Source: Verrucomicrobiales bacterium
GTDB taxonomy: Bacteria > Verrucomicrobiota > Verrucomicrobiia > Limisphaerales > JAYPXF01
Assembly: GCA_002715965.1 (NCBI GenBank)
Contig: PBAL01000087.1
Location: 62,001-126,000 of the forward strand
Length of the DNA: 64,000 bases
Reading direction: 5' to 3'
Shown in pieces: positions 18,706 through 28,200 of the stretch (its first letter is position 1; the number at the start of each line of letters is the position of its first letter). Both the position numbers and the translations under genes were made by a program. Under the pieces are notes generated by a model. The model was not told the DNA's origin. It did no database searches and saw only the letters and a list, made by a program, of their open reading frames with translations.

Positions 18706-18741
18706 TTGTGAAGCTTATTGAGACTCAGTATCAATAAGGCG
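18706..18741 (+). promoter_or_regulatory. Metal-regulator-like operator overlapping a possible leaderless promoter
   Basis: A 25-bp palindrome at 18714-18738 has perfect 8-bp outer arms CTTATTGA/TCAATAAG and 11 of 12 pairs matching overall; its core TTGAGACTCAGTATCAA resembles Fur-type boxes. It ends 2 bp before the GTG start of the metal-binding lipoprotein gene. A -35-like TTGTGA (18706-18711) and -10-like TATCAA (18729-18734) are 17 bp apart and would start transcription at about the GTG, implying a leaderless mRNA and repression by occlusion of the -10. The remaining upstream interval 18411-18705 shows nothing else I can support. Confidence 0.55.
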
Positions 18742-19763
18742 TGCAACGTAATCTGTTAAATCTCTTTGTTTTTGCCGGTTTAAGCCTCTTTTTGGTGTCT
18801 TGTTCACCTGAGAAAAGTGCCGCACCGGATCCATCACCCACCGATCAAGGGGCGAAAAGCGCTGCTTCGATAGAATATCCGTACAAGATTGTGACGACTT
18901 GCGGAATGGTCACCGACATAGTGAAACAGGTGGCCGGCAAGCATGGGGATGTTGAGGGTCTGATGGGCGAGGGAGTTGATCCGCATCTTTATCGGCCGAC
19001 TCGGGATGACATCCAGAAGCTCAGCCAGGCACAGATGATCTTTTACTCGGGGCTGATGCTCGAGGGGCGGATGGGTGACTCGTTCGCCAAACTCGCGCGG
19101 CAGGGAATCCCCGCGTATCCGGTCACGGAGTTGTTGCAGCAGGATTACTTGATGGAACCTGAGGAATTCGAAGGGCATTGGGATCCCCACGTGTGGAACG
19201 ACGTGTCCGCGTGGATCAGCGCGGTGAACGCCGTTGCGAAGGCTCTGGGAGAATTTGACAAGGCGAACGCAGAATCCTACGCGAAGAATGCCGCGGCTTA
19301 CACGGAGCAACTCACGGCTCTCGATGAGTATGCGAAGAAGTCCATCGCGACGATTCCGGAAAAGTCCCGGGTGTTGATCACCGCGCACGACGCCTTCGGT
19401 TATTTCTCACGCGCCTACGGAATCAAGGTCATGGCTGCGCAAGGGGTGACGACGGTATCGGAAGCTGCGATTTCGGATATCAACAACATCGTGGACTTCG
19501 TGGTGAAGAACAAGGTGGGGGCGATTTTCGTGGAGAACATCGTTTCGGATCGGAATCTCAAGGCGATCCTCGAAGGCGCCAAGGCGAAGGGACACTCGGT
19601 CGAGATTGGCGGGACGCTGTTCAGCGATGCGATGGGCGCACCCGGGACCTACGAGGGAACCTATGTCGGCATGGTCGATCACAACGTGACCTTGATCACC
19701 CGCAAGCTCGGCGGTGAGGCACCGGAGAAAGGCCTGAACGGAAAACTCTCGCTCGAGGAATAA
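18741..19763 (+). CDS. Metal ABC transporter substrate-binding lipoprotein (TroA/ZnuA/MntA type)
   Basis: 340 residues starting at GTG 18741, with a lipoprotein signal ending LFLVSC (Cys21). The cluster A-I fold shows four candidate metal ligands placed as in TroA/MntA: His82 (DPHLY), His150 (DPHVW), His216 (AHDAFGYF) and Asp296 (GTLFSDAMG). There is no His-rich loop of the ZnuA kind, so Mn or Fe is favoured over zinc. It is first of a four-gene ABC operon (gaps 23 and 5 bp, then a 4-bp overlap). The palindrome at its start suggests metal-dependent repression. Metal choice remains an inference. Confidence 0.92.
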   Translation: MQRNLLNLFVFAGLSLFLVSCSPEKSAAPDPSPTDQGAKSAASIEYPYKIVTTCGMVTDIVKQVAGKHGDVEGLMGEGVDPHLYRPTRDDIQKLSQAQMIFYSGLMLEGRMGDSFAKLARQGIPAYPVTELLQQDYLMEPEEFEGHWDPHVWNDVSAWISAVNAVAKALGEFDKANAESYAKNAAAYTEQLTALDEYAKKSIATIPEKSRVLITAHDAFGYFSRAYGIKVMAAQGVTTVSEAAISDINNIVDFVVKNKVGAIFVENIVSDRNLKAILEGAKAKGHSVEIGGTLFSDAMGAPGTYEGTYVGMVDHNVTLITRKLGGEAPEKGLNGKLSLEE

Positions 19764-19786
19764 AAGCCGGCACAGTCTGGCTGCGA

Positions 19787-20572
19787 ATGAGCGAAGACTC
19801 GAATCTCCCACTAAAAGTCAGTGACCTTACGGTCGCCTACGGGCGCAAGCCGGTGGTATGGGAGGCAAGTGTTGAGTTCCCCTCGAAATCCTTGGCGGCC
19901 ATCGTCGGTCCGAACGGCGCCGGAAAAAGCACGTTCCTGAAAGCCGTCCTGGATCTGGTTCCCCGGACGTCCGGCCGGATTGAATACTTTGGGAAGAGCT
20001 ACGCGACGGCGCGTTCCCGGGTTGCATACGTTCCCCAGCGAGAAACGGTTGATTGGGATTACCCGATCAATGCGCGGGACGTGGTGGCGATGGGCTTGTA
20101 TCGCAAGATCGGTTGGTGTCGTTGGATCAGCCGGGCTCACAAGCAGAAATCGTTGGACGCGTTGACCCGCGTGGGCATGGAGGAGTTCGCCGAGCGGCAA
20201 ATCAGCGAATTGTCCGGAGGGCAGCAACAGCGTGTCTTTCTGGCGCGAGCCTTGGTGCAGGATGCGGATTTGTACCTGATGGACGAGCCCTTTGCCGGGG
20301 TGGACGCCACGACGGAGAAGGCGATTGTTGAGATTCTTCAAGCCTTGAAACGGTCCGGGAAAACAGTCGTCTGTGTGCACCACGATCTGCTGACGGTTTC
20401 TGACTACTTCGACCATCTCCTGCTGTTGAACATGCGGGTTGTCGCCAGTGGACCCATCGCGGAGGTGTTCAACGTGGAGAATCTCAAGAGCACTTATGGC
20501 GGGCGTTTGTCCCTGTTGTCCAAGTTTACGGATGCGCTCGCAAATAAAGATGAGATCGAAGCTGGGGGCTGA
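19787..20572 (+). CDS. Metal ABC transporter ATP-binding protein
   Basis: 261 residues, the cytoplasmic ATPase of the importer. Walker A GPNGAGKST is at 41-49, the Q-loop region at YVPQRE, the ABC signature LSGGQQQR at 142-149, Walker B LYLMDEP at 162-168, and the switch His in VCVHHDLLTV. It matches TroB/MntA-type ATPases in length and order. It is the second gene of the operon, and the permease gene begins 5 bp after its stop. Confidence 0.95.
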   Translation: MSEDSNLPLKVSDLTVAYGRKPVVWEASVEFPSKSLAAIVGPNGAGKSTFLKAVLDLVPRTSGRIEYFGKSYATARSRVAYVPQRETVDWDYPINARDVVAMGLYRKIGWCRWISRAHKQKSLDALTRVGMEEFAERQISELSGGQQQRVFLARALVQDADLYLMDEPFAGVDATTEKAIVEILQALKRSGKTVVCVHHDLLTVSDYFDHLLLLNMRVVASGPIAEVFNVENLKSTYGGRLSLLSKFTDALANKDEIEAGG

Positions 20573-20577
20573 GGCTT

Positions 20578-21945
20578 GTGGATACGGAGTTCCTTCAGAG
20601 ATTTGCCGATGCCCTGCTCAACATGAGCTACAACCAGAAGGTCATTTACCTGGGCGTGGTTGTGCTCGGCGCGGCCTCGGGATTGGCGGGGACGTTCTTG
20701 CTCTTTCGTAAACGCTCACTGCTGAGCGACACGGTCAGCCACGCCACCTTGCCCGGAATCGCGATTGCCTTTCTTCTCCTTCATGCGGCCGGCAGGTACG
20801 AAAAGCAGATGGTGCCGTTGATGATCGGCGCCTTCGTATCTGCGTGGTTGAGCATGCAAATGGTGCGTTGGATCCGTAAATACTCACGGATCAAGGACGA
20901 TGCCGCGTTGGCTGTCACGCTGACGGCGTTTTACGGCCTCGGAGTCGTGCTTAGGTCAGTCATCCAGCAGACGCCGAGCGGAAATTCATCGGGTCTGGAG
21001 AGTTACCTGTTTGGAATGGTTGCCTCGATGGTCATCGCGGATGCGTACGTCATCATCGGCCTGGCACTGGTCTGTGGTGTGTTGTGCCTGCTGTGCTTCA
21101 AGGAATTTTCGTTGCTCTGCTTCGATGCGCGCTTTGCCCAGACTCAGGGCTATCCCACGGCCGGCCTGGATGTCGCCATCATGACACTGGCAGTCTCGGT
21201 GGCGGTTGTCGGTCTGCAATCGGTGGGACTCTTGTTGATCATGGCCCTCCTGATCATTCCCGCCGTCACGGCGCGATTCTGGACAAATCACCTGGGACGG
21301 ATGGTCTTGATTGCTTCGGGGATTGGTGGTGTGAGTTCGTTCATTGGCGCGGTGATCAGCAGCGTGTTTCCACGAGTTCCCGCGGGCGGGGCGGTCATCC
21401 TTTCCGCGGGGTGCCTCTTCCTGTTCAGCCTGATGTTTGGACGGACATGTGGTTGGGCGATCGTTGTCCTGCGTCGGATTCGATTGCAGCAACGCCTGCG
21501 CGAAGTTCAGTTCCTGCGCGCTGTGTTCGACACGCTGGAGAAGCAACAGCAGATCCGGTTGCTGGTCGGATACGAATTCGATCGATCGTTGGCGCGGACG
21601 CCGGTCTCGATCAGTGCAGTTGTTGCCAAACGCGATTGGACCGACAAGACGGTAGCCCAGGCGGCCGGCCGCCTCGCGAACAAACAGCATCTCGTGCATG
21701 TGGATGCGAGTTCCATTCAACTGACCAAAGCCGGGTTGGAACGCGCGATTGATTGTGCGAGGAACCATCGGCTTGCCGAATTGTACCTGCTGAACTATGC
21801 AGACGTTGCTCCGCAAAACGTGCACCAGTATGTGGAGGAGATTGAAGAGGTGACGACCCCCGAGATTGCCGCTGATTTGCGCAGCCTGTTTCACGATGAA
21901 CTCGCTGCGCATGAGATTCCCCTGGAACCGCACGAGGTAAGATGA
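20578..21945 (+). CDS. Metal ABC permease fused to a DtxR/MntR-like C-terminal domain
   Basis: 455 residues from GTG 20578. Residues 20-300 form the ABC-3 permease (SDTVSHATLPGIA, then several membrane segments). From about 310 the chain resembles an iron-dependent repressor: a winged helix at about 310-390 (ISAVVAKRDWTDKTVAQAAG, wing near QLTKAG) and a dimerisation/metal segment NHRLAEL...VHQYVEEIEEV at 396-425. Aligned to DtxR, His397, Glu401 and His416 match ligand positions, Glu420 replaces Cys102 (as in MntR), Glu423 matches Glu105, and Glu424 replaces His106. The tail could sense cytoplasmic metal and gate or regulate the transporter. Fusion is seen in the sequence; regulation is inferred. 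Confidence 0.88.
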   Translation: MDTEFLQRFADALLNMSYNQKVIYLGVVVLGAASGLAGTFLLFRKRSLLSDTVSHATLPGIAIAFLLLHAAGRYEKQMVPLMIGAFVSAWLSMQMVRWIRKYSRIKDDAALAVTLTAFYGLGVVLRSVIQQTPSGNSSGLESYLFGMVASMVIADAYVIIGLALVCGVLCLLCFKEFSLLCFDARFAQTQGYPTAGLDVAIMTLAVSVAVVGLQSVGLLLIMALLIIPAVTARFWTNHLGRMVLIASGIGGVSSFIGAVISSVFPRVPAGGAVILSAGCLFLFSLMFGRTCGWAIVVLRRIRLQQRLREVQFLRAVFDTLEKQQQIRLLVGYEFDRSLARTPVSISAVVAKRDWTDKTVAQAAGRLANKQHLVHVDASSIQLTKAGLERAIDCARNHRLAELYLLNYADVAPQNVHQYVEEIEEVTTPEIAADLRSLFHDELAAHEIPLEPHEVR

Positions 21946-22826
21946 ACTGGATCGAACTAGACACCTGGATCGCTGCGACTGCCGCCGTGACGGCGATGGC
22001 CTGCGTGATTCCCGGTCTGTTCCTGTTTCTCAGTCGTCAGAGCATGATGACGCATGGCGTGGCACACGCCGTCTTGCCGGGGATTGTGATCGCGTTTCTG
22101 ATCACCCACACACGCGATTGGACCGGCATGATGATAGGAGCCGTATTGGCCTCAATCGCAACGGGCGTGCTGACCAGTTTTTTTCAATCGTTCGGCCGGG
22201 TGGAACCGGGCGCAGCATTGGGGATTACCTTTACCACGATGTTTGCTCTGGGCCTGGTCTTGCTCCGTGTTTATGCGGATTTTGTACACATCGAACCGAA
22301 TCACGTGTTGTACGGAAACCTGGAGTTGTCCGTGCTGGACTCGAACACTCCGCCTCCTGTGTTCGTGCGAAGTCTCTTCATACTGGCCGTGAACCTCGTG
22401 CTCATGTTGTTGTTTTTCAAGGAACTGACGATTTCGACATTCGATCCGGAATTGGCCTGTTCGTTGGGATTCAAGCCGCAACTGGTGCAGTACGGAATCA
22501 TGAGCGTTACGGCGACCACTGCGGTTGTGGCCTTCGAGTCAGTCGGAAGCATTCTGGTGATTGCGATGATGATTGCTCCACCGGCAACGGCCTATCTCAT
22601 TACAAAGGACTTGAAGAAGATGGTCGTGCTCGCCTTTTTGTTGGCGGCCGGCACTGCGTTTATAGGACACCTGTTGAGCATTCGTGTGTTCGGAGGAATC
22701 ACGGGCGCCTTGTTTGGTTTGGAGAGAATCGGTGCGACGAATACTGCTGGAGGTATTTCCGTCGTCTGCGGTGCGTTGTTCCTGGCTGTTCTGTTCGTGA
22801 AACGGGAACGCCAGGTGGGATTTTGA
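21942..22826 (+). CDS. Second metal ABC transporter permease
   Basis: 294 residues, an ABC-3 type permease with about eight membrane helices and the typical SMMTHGVAHAVLPGI segment. Its ATG overlaps the stop of the fused permease (ATGA at 21942), so the two are translationally coupled and probably form a heterodimer, as in TroCD. No regulator tail is present. The gene ends 7 bp before the convergent murJ. Confidence 0.93.
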   Translation: MNWIELDTWIAATAAVTAMACVIPGLFLFLSRQSMMTHGVAHAVLPGIVIAFLITHTRDWTGMMIGAVLASIATGVLTSFFQSFGRVEPGAALGITFTTMFALGLVLLRVYADFVHIEPNHVLYGNLELSVLDSNTPPPVFVRSLFILAVNLVLMLLFFKELTISTFDPELACSLGFKPQLVQYGIMSVTATTAVVAFESVGSILVIAMMIAPPATAYLITKDLKKMVVLAFLLAAGTAFIGHLLSIRVFGGITGALFGLERIGATNTAGGISVVCGALFLAVLFVKRERQVGF

Positions 22827-22833
22827 AATCCCG

Positions 22834-24402
22834 CTATGAATCTTTCGATGAGGCGCGCTTCGTTCTCAGCAATCCGACCAACTCACGCATGACGGTCATC
22901 TTAAGCGATCCGGCAAACAACACGTAAGAAAGGCCGGCCAATCCGGCGGGGACAAAGACCTCGCCAATCTTCAGCCAGAGATTGGCGTGACCGAACTTGT
23001 GCTCCCACCAGCCGTGCATGAAGAGGCAGACGGCACCGGCCAGTACCACAGCGCACAATACCTGAAGGAGCATTGCCGACATCGACAGCAAGCCGAGTCT
23101 GCCGATCTTCTTCCGCAGGGCGAGGATGAGCAGGATGGTGTTGAGAGACGTGGTGGTAAAGTTGGCCATCGCAAGGATCTCCGGTCGGCCCGGCCAGACG
23201 AGGCACATGACGAGTACCAGGTTCAGTGTAAGGCAGAACGCGGTGATGCGCATGGGATCGCGGTATTCGCCCTGTGCATAGAATGCGCGGCTGAGGATGG
23301 AGTTCATGGAGTAGGGGACCAGGGCCGCACCGAGCCAGACCAGCACGGACGCCACGCGCAAGGTCGATTCCGGATCGAACCGGCCGCGTTCGAACAAGAG
23401 TCGCACCATGGGTTCGGCGAGCACGATCAGGAGCATTCCCATGAGTGCGTTGACGAAGATCAGGTAGCTCAGTCCCTGGTTGAGTGTGGTCTTGAATTTG
23501 GTGGTTTTGTTTTCGGCTGCCAGTCCCGCAAGGGTTGGAAGCATCACCGTCGCGATGGAGACGCCGAAAAGACCTTGCGGAAGTTCAAAGAGACGAACGG
23601 CAAATTCGAAGGCTGCATTGATCTCGAGATCGACAGCTCCGGCAATGATGCCTGTCAGCAGAACGTTTATCTGGAACGCTGCGACTCCAAGCATGCCGGG
23701 CAGCATTCGCTTCCAAACGTCTTTGATGACGGGATCGCGAAAGGGCATCAAGAGTTTGAACCGAAAGCCTTCTTTTCGAAGTGCGGGAATCATGAAAGTC
23801 GCCTGGATCACACCTGCGACCAATACGCCGTAAGCGAGGGCAAAGACCTGTTGTTCCAGAATCAGTCCCCAGCGCGGTGCGATGAACAGGACGGTTGGGA
23901 TCATTACGAGGTTGAGCAGCGTGGCACCCAATGCGGGGAGGAAGAACTTGCCGCGCGAATTCAGGATGCCCATGAAGATCGCCGACAGGCAGACCAGCAG
24001 CATGTAGGGGAACATCACCTGCACGAGCCCGAGGACGAGGCGCAGTTCGCCTTCGAATGTTCCGAACGCCAGCGCGATCGTGATGCCCGCGACCACAATG
24101 ACGACGATGGTTGCCGCGACAATCAGCAGGCCGCAGATGACCACATTGGCCGCGTGCCACATTGCCGATTCGCCATCCTTCTTTTCCTTCTCCTTGAAGA
24201 TCGGGACGAATGCAGCCGTCAGCGCGCCTTCACCAAGCAGTCGGCGGAAGAGATTTGGTATGGCAAACGCCAGCGTGAATGCCCCGGCAACGGTGCCGGT
24301 GCCGAGGAAGCGCGCGTAAAGAATGACCCTCACCATTCCGAGCAAACGACTCAGGAGAGTCGCGATCGCCATCGCGCCGGATGATTTGAGAATGCGTGAC
24401 AT
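22834..24402 (-). CDS. murJ: Lipid II flippase MurJ (MviN family)
   Basis: 522 residues, a MOP-superfamily flippase that moves lipid II to the outer face of the cytoplasmic membrane for peptidoglycan synthesis. The N-terminal region (SGAMAIATLLSRLLGMVRVILYARFLG) and the helix near GRLFRRLLGEGALTAAFVPIF carry the conserved family pattern, followed by about 14 membrane segments. Length is normal. It is convergent with the metal transporter operon and followed upstream on the same strand by folA after 28 bp. Confidence 0.95.
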   Translation of the reverse strand: MSRILKSSGAMAIATLLSRLLGMVRVILYARFLGTGTVAGAFTLAFAIPNLFRRLLGEGALTAAFVPIFKEKEKKDGESAMWHAANVVICGLLIVAATIVVIVVAGITIALAFGTFEGELRLVLGLVQVMFPYMLLVCLSAIFMGILNSRGKFFLPALGATLLNLVMIPTVLFIAPRWGLILEQQVFALAYGVLVAGVIQATFMIPALRKEGFRFKLLMPFRDPVIKDVWKRMLPGMLGVAAFQINVLLTGIIAGAVDLEINAAFEFAVRLFELPQGLFGVSIATVMLPTLAGLAAENKTTKFKTTLNQGLSYLIFVNALMGMLLIVLAEPMVRLLFERGRFDPESTLRVASVLVWLGAALVPYSMNSILSRAFYAQGEYRDPMRITAFCLTLNLVLVMCLVWPGRPEILAMANFTTTSLNTILLILALRKKIGRLGLLSMSAMLLQVLCAVVLAGAVCLFMHGWWEHKFGHANLWLKIGEVFVPAGLAGLSYVLFAGSLKMTVMRELVGLLRTKRASSKDS

Positions 24403-24430
24403 GAACGGCGCCGAGCGCCAAGGGATTGAA

Positions 24431-25036
24431 TCAGAATGGCTGTTCGATGTTCAAAGACGAATTCTGATAGTGGCGGATTTCGAATTCGTCTTCGTTGCGA
24501 AGTACCTCGGCCAGTTCGAATTTGTCTTCGAACTCCGGGAACAAGGCATCTCCATTGACTTCGCGTTTCACCACCGTGAGATAGAGATCCGTGCATGCGG
24601 GCAGCATCTGTTCGTAGATCTGTGCTCCGCCGGCAACGAATACCTCGCATTCAAATTCCTCCGGCTTGATGAATTCCATCGACTTGAAGACCAGCAGATC
24701 CTGAACTCCGCGCGCCTTCACCTTGGGAATGAAAAGCTGGTAAGGCTTTTTGAGATGCTTCGCGACCGCCTTGCCACCGCGCCATTCCTTGAATTGCCCA
24801 AAGATCTCCTGGTTGCCATTGATGAGTTTCATTGGATGGCGGGTAAGGATGAGATTCTTTCGGTTCGGCAGGGGACGTCCGATGCTCTCAAAAGTTTTTC
24901 GTCCCATTAGAACGATGTGCCCTGTCGTGGTCTTCTTGAACCACTTGAAGTCTTCGGGCAGATGCCAGGGAATCGTGTTCCCGTCTCCAATGACGCGATT
25001 GAGCGACATCGCGGCAATTGCCTTGAACCCTTTCAT
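24431..25036 (-). CDS. folA: Dihydrofolate reductase with an insertion
   Basis: Reduces dihydrofolate with NADPH. Core motifs are present: IAAMSLNRVIGDGNTIPWHLPEDFKWF with the catalytic acidic residue, MGRKTFESIG for NADPH, LILTRH, and VFVAGGAQIY. At 201 residues it is about 35-40 longer than most bacterial FolA. The excess lies between LILTRH and VFVAGG (roughly residues 75-130: a basic segment KAVAKHLKKPYQLFIPKVK and a following strand). The frame is intact, so it is probably a functional variant. It precedes murJ on the same strand. Confidence 0.92.
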   Translation of the reverse strand: MKGFKAIAAMSLNRVIGDGNTIPWHLPEDFKWFKKTTTGHIVLMGRKTFESIGRPLPNRKNLILTRHPMKLINGNQEIFGQFKEWRGGKAVAKHLKKPYQLFIPKVKARGVQDLLVFKSMEFIKPEEFECEVFVAGGAQIYEQMLPACTDLYLTVVKREVNGDALFPEFEDKFELAEVLRNEDEFEIRHYQNSSLNIEQPF

Positions 25037-25125
25037 TGTAGTGATGTGTACCAGCTTTGGATCGGGGTGTAAACTCAGCGGCCCCGATGGAATCCGGGTG
25101 ATAGTGAGATAGCCCGATCAACCGG

Positions 25126-25157
25126 GTTGTGAAGCGGTCAGGAGACCTGCCCACAAC
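25126..25157. repeat. Intergenic palindromic repeat (type A copy)
   Basis: GTTGTG at 25126-25131 pairs with CACAAC at 25152-25157, with an inner GGTC/GACC pair, resembling the repeat at 31923-32031. It lies in the 198-bp gap between folA and the GIDE-LemA gene. I see nothing else in that gap. Confidence 0.55.
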
Positions 25158-25234
25158 GAGAAGCAGAAAGGCGTGGTGGCAAAGCCAATGCTCCGTTAAA
25201 GATCGATCAGAGCTCTTCATCTCGGCGCTCCGGA

Positions 25235-28200
25235 TCAGCTGTAGAGGCGTTCGCTGATGGCGCGGGCGAAGTGGACCTGGTTGGTGGTTGGAGCCTTGAC
25301 GAGGCCCAGGGCTTCGGAGGCGGTGTTTGCGATGAGGCGCCGGTTGGCCGCGTCAAGGTGGGAGAGCTTGTTCAGCGCTTGGTCAACGCGGTCGAAGGTG
25401 TTGTGTTCGAGTGGAAGTTCAGTCAGGCGTTTGTAGTCGCCAAGGCGGGCCTGGAAGTGGTTTGAGATGTTCTCGGCAGCGGCTGGATTGGCGGAGAGAT
25501 TGGCAAGGAAAGAAGAGATCTGGCTGATGTCGTCTTCCAATCCGGTGAGGCAGTGCCACTGCGTGATGGGGGCGTGGTCAGCGTCGTGTTTTCTGGCGTG
25601 TTCGCGTTCGAAGATTTGAATGAGTGTGTATTCGAAGAGGGAAATGGAGCTGTCCCATTCGATGAGGGTTTTGATGATGGCATAGGTGTCAGTGGATTCT
25701 GGAAGCTTCCGGATGGCAGGAAGGCATTGGTCGATAAGAAGGAGTTTGCTGGGTTCATCGACAGCGCTGATTTCGCCGTGAATTCTGTCCACGGATTGAA
25801 TGAGCGATTCGTCCGTCAACAGTTGGCGGAGATTTGGGGCGTTTGATTCGTTAAAGCGGGTCTCAGTGAGAATGAGCGAGATGACGATTGCAAAAGCGTC
25901 GGTGGGTTGGTGCGCCGCGTCGATGAGGGATGGTGGGAGCGGGGTCGCAGTGGGGTGTGCGTGCGTGCTTTGGAGATCGAATGACTTGGTGCCCAGTCCG
26001 GAGGATGAGTTCGCGCAGCCGAGTTGAATTTCGCTGGCGTGTTGGATGGCGGATTCGAATTGCAGGAGATCGGCGGGAAGAAAGCCGCCAAGTTTTGCGA
26101 GCAGCAGATCCGGAAAGAGAGCGATACGGGGGTTGTAGATTTCAACGGCGCGGTTGTAGCCATCCCGCATGAGGGCGATCTCGTTCTCGAGTTCGATGAG
26201 GGTCTTGGTGAGCTTGTCGGCGAGTGCGTTGCCACGAAGATTGGGATGGGCTTCTCGGAGTCCGAGATAACGCGTGGTGAATTGGTGTTCTGCCGTCAGA
26301 TACTCGGTGGCGTTTTCGGGGGATGTCGCAGATGGGATCCAAGAACGCATTTGGGCAAGATCGTTTTGCAACTCCTTTTCATGCGCGAGGAATTCGGAAA
26401 CGATGGTGCCAAGACCGGGGATAAGGCCGCTGCGTTTTTTGAGGGAAATATCGATATTGCTCCAGTTTCGTTCGACGCGTTGGCGAAGAAACACAAGATC
26501 GTTGTAGTGAAAAACGATGGCGATGATGCCCAGCACCAGTGGGCCAACGCAGGCAGCCGCCAGGTAATCTGCAGGGGAGAACGAACCATACATGCCGCTG
26601 ATCATCAGGTATGCGGTCATAAATGCAGTGAAGGCCATGAAGAACAGGAGCATTCCCCCGGTCGCCGTAAGCGCGAAGATCCATTCCTCAGTCTGGTTGC
26701 TGACAATGAAGGGGATACCTTTCTCACGCGGTTGAGTGATCATCAGGGAATCGCCGGTGAAGGGATCGACTTCCGCGTGGCCGAGGACGTAGACCGGATC
26801 GTCGGGTTCGATCCGATATTCGATGTGGCGAAATCCGTCGTCTTCGTCTTTCACAGCAACATGGACGAGATCTTCTTCGTCCGGCAGCTTGGCTCCATGT
26901 GGGAAGACCTTGATGGACCCATGATCATCACGGCAGTCGAAGATCTGGAGGTGGGTTTGTTCGTCGATGAGCTTCCATGAATCCTTCGACGTGCCTGTCT
27001 TTTGCAGTTTGCGGTATTGGAAGTAGACGCGGGGCCTGCCTGAGAATGGTGCGGGTTTTGGAGGATTGTCCTTGTTGGCATCGATCCATCCGGAGACTTC
27101 TGCCAAGCCATAGGCAACACCGGTTGAGGGTGTGGTCGGGACGTTCTCCATGAAACGGCTGGATAGGAAACAACGTATGCCGAACCAAAACATCAGCAGG
27201 CCAAAGCACGATCCGATCCCAAGGGCGATCATTGCGGGTGCTTCAGATTTGCCGGAGAACAGGCGCGTGCCCGTGATTTCACTTTCCAGATTGCGGAGTA
27301 TTTTGAGATCTGAGTCGGTCAGCGGGATAAGCTCGACTTTTGGAAGGAAGAGAAGAGGAGCGATGTATCGTTCGGGAAAGGCGTTCTGTTGTGTGGCAAG
27401 GCGGCTCTGTTGGCGAGCCAGATTGATTCGCATCCGGTCGAGTCGTGTTGCCTCGTGCAGTGGAAGACCATGAGCCGTTGCGAAGGAATCCGGATACTCG
27501 AATCCGCTCCATTTGAGTTTATACCGGTCGAAAACGGTATCGATCTCCGTTCTGAGGTGTTGCTTGGACGTCCGGATCGAATCGAATCCTGTTTTCAGAT
27601 CGACGTAGATTAAGTGTATTCCGAGCCCACCAAATACCACCAAATGCAAGGCGAAGATCAGGGAGAGGAAAACGATGATGCGCCGGCCATCATGTCCGTA
27701 GAGAAGAACGACGAAGATCCCGAAACAGATGCTGGCTCCGACCGTTTTTACCAACATCTTGAAGCCGCGATCGCCTTGCTCCCCAACTTCATTGTAGATG
27801 GTGACCTTGGGAACGTAGGCACCCGGTATTTCGAATTTGATGGCCATTCCATCTGGCGTCTTTTCGGCATACCCGACGACGGTCACCTCCGTACCGGCAT
27901 CCAGACGTTTTTCGAATTGTCGAACGCCACTCCCTGGTTCGTAGTGGCTTGTTGGAGCGTCGAAGGCGACAGATTGATCGGGTTCGACGCGGATTTTGCC
28001 GGTGTCATCCTGAATCACAAAATTGGAGAAGAGTGTGACGTGGTCGGTGGTCTCCCAGGTATCGTCGCCCTTTTCCTCTTTGATGTATTCGAAGTAATAG
28101 CAGGCGGTTTTGGTGATTGGCCCGTTCAGGCTGGTCGGGAGGTCTGAGTTGATTTTTGCAGTCACTCGGACTTCGCCGGGAAGGATTTCGTTGATTTTTA

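Noticed and set aside
22987-24384. Long plus-strand frame (465 residues) antisense to murJ
   Set aside because: Rich in His, Asp and Glu with no domain pattern; it mirrors the codon structure of the real murJ gene on the other strand.
26024-26980. Plus-strand frame of 318 residues antisense to the GIDE-LemA gene
   Set aside because: Antisense shadow: the minus strand carries recognisable LemA and GIDE motifs across the whole interval.
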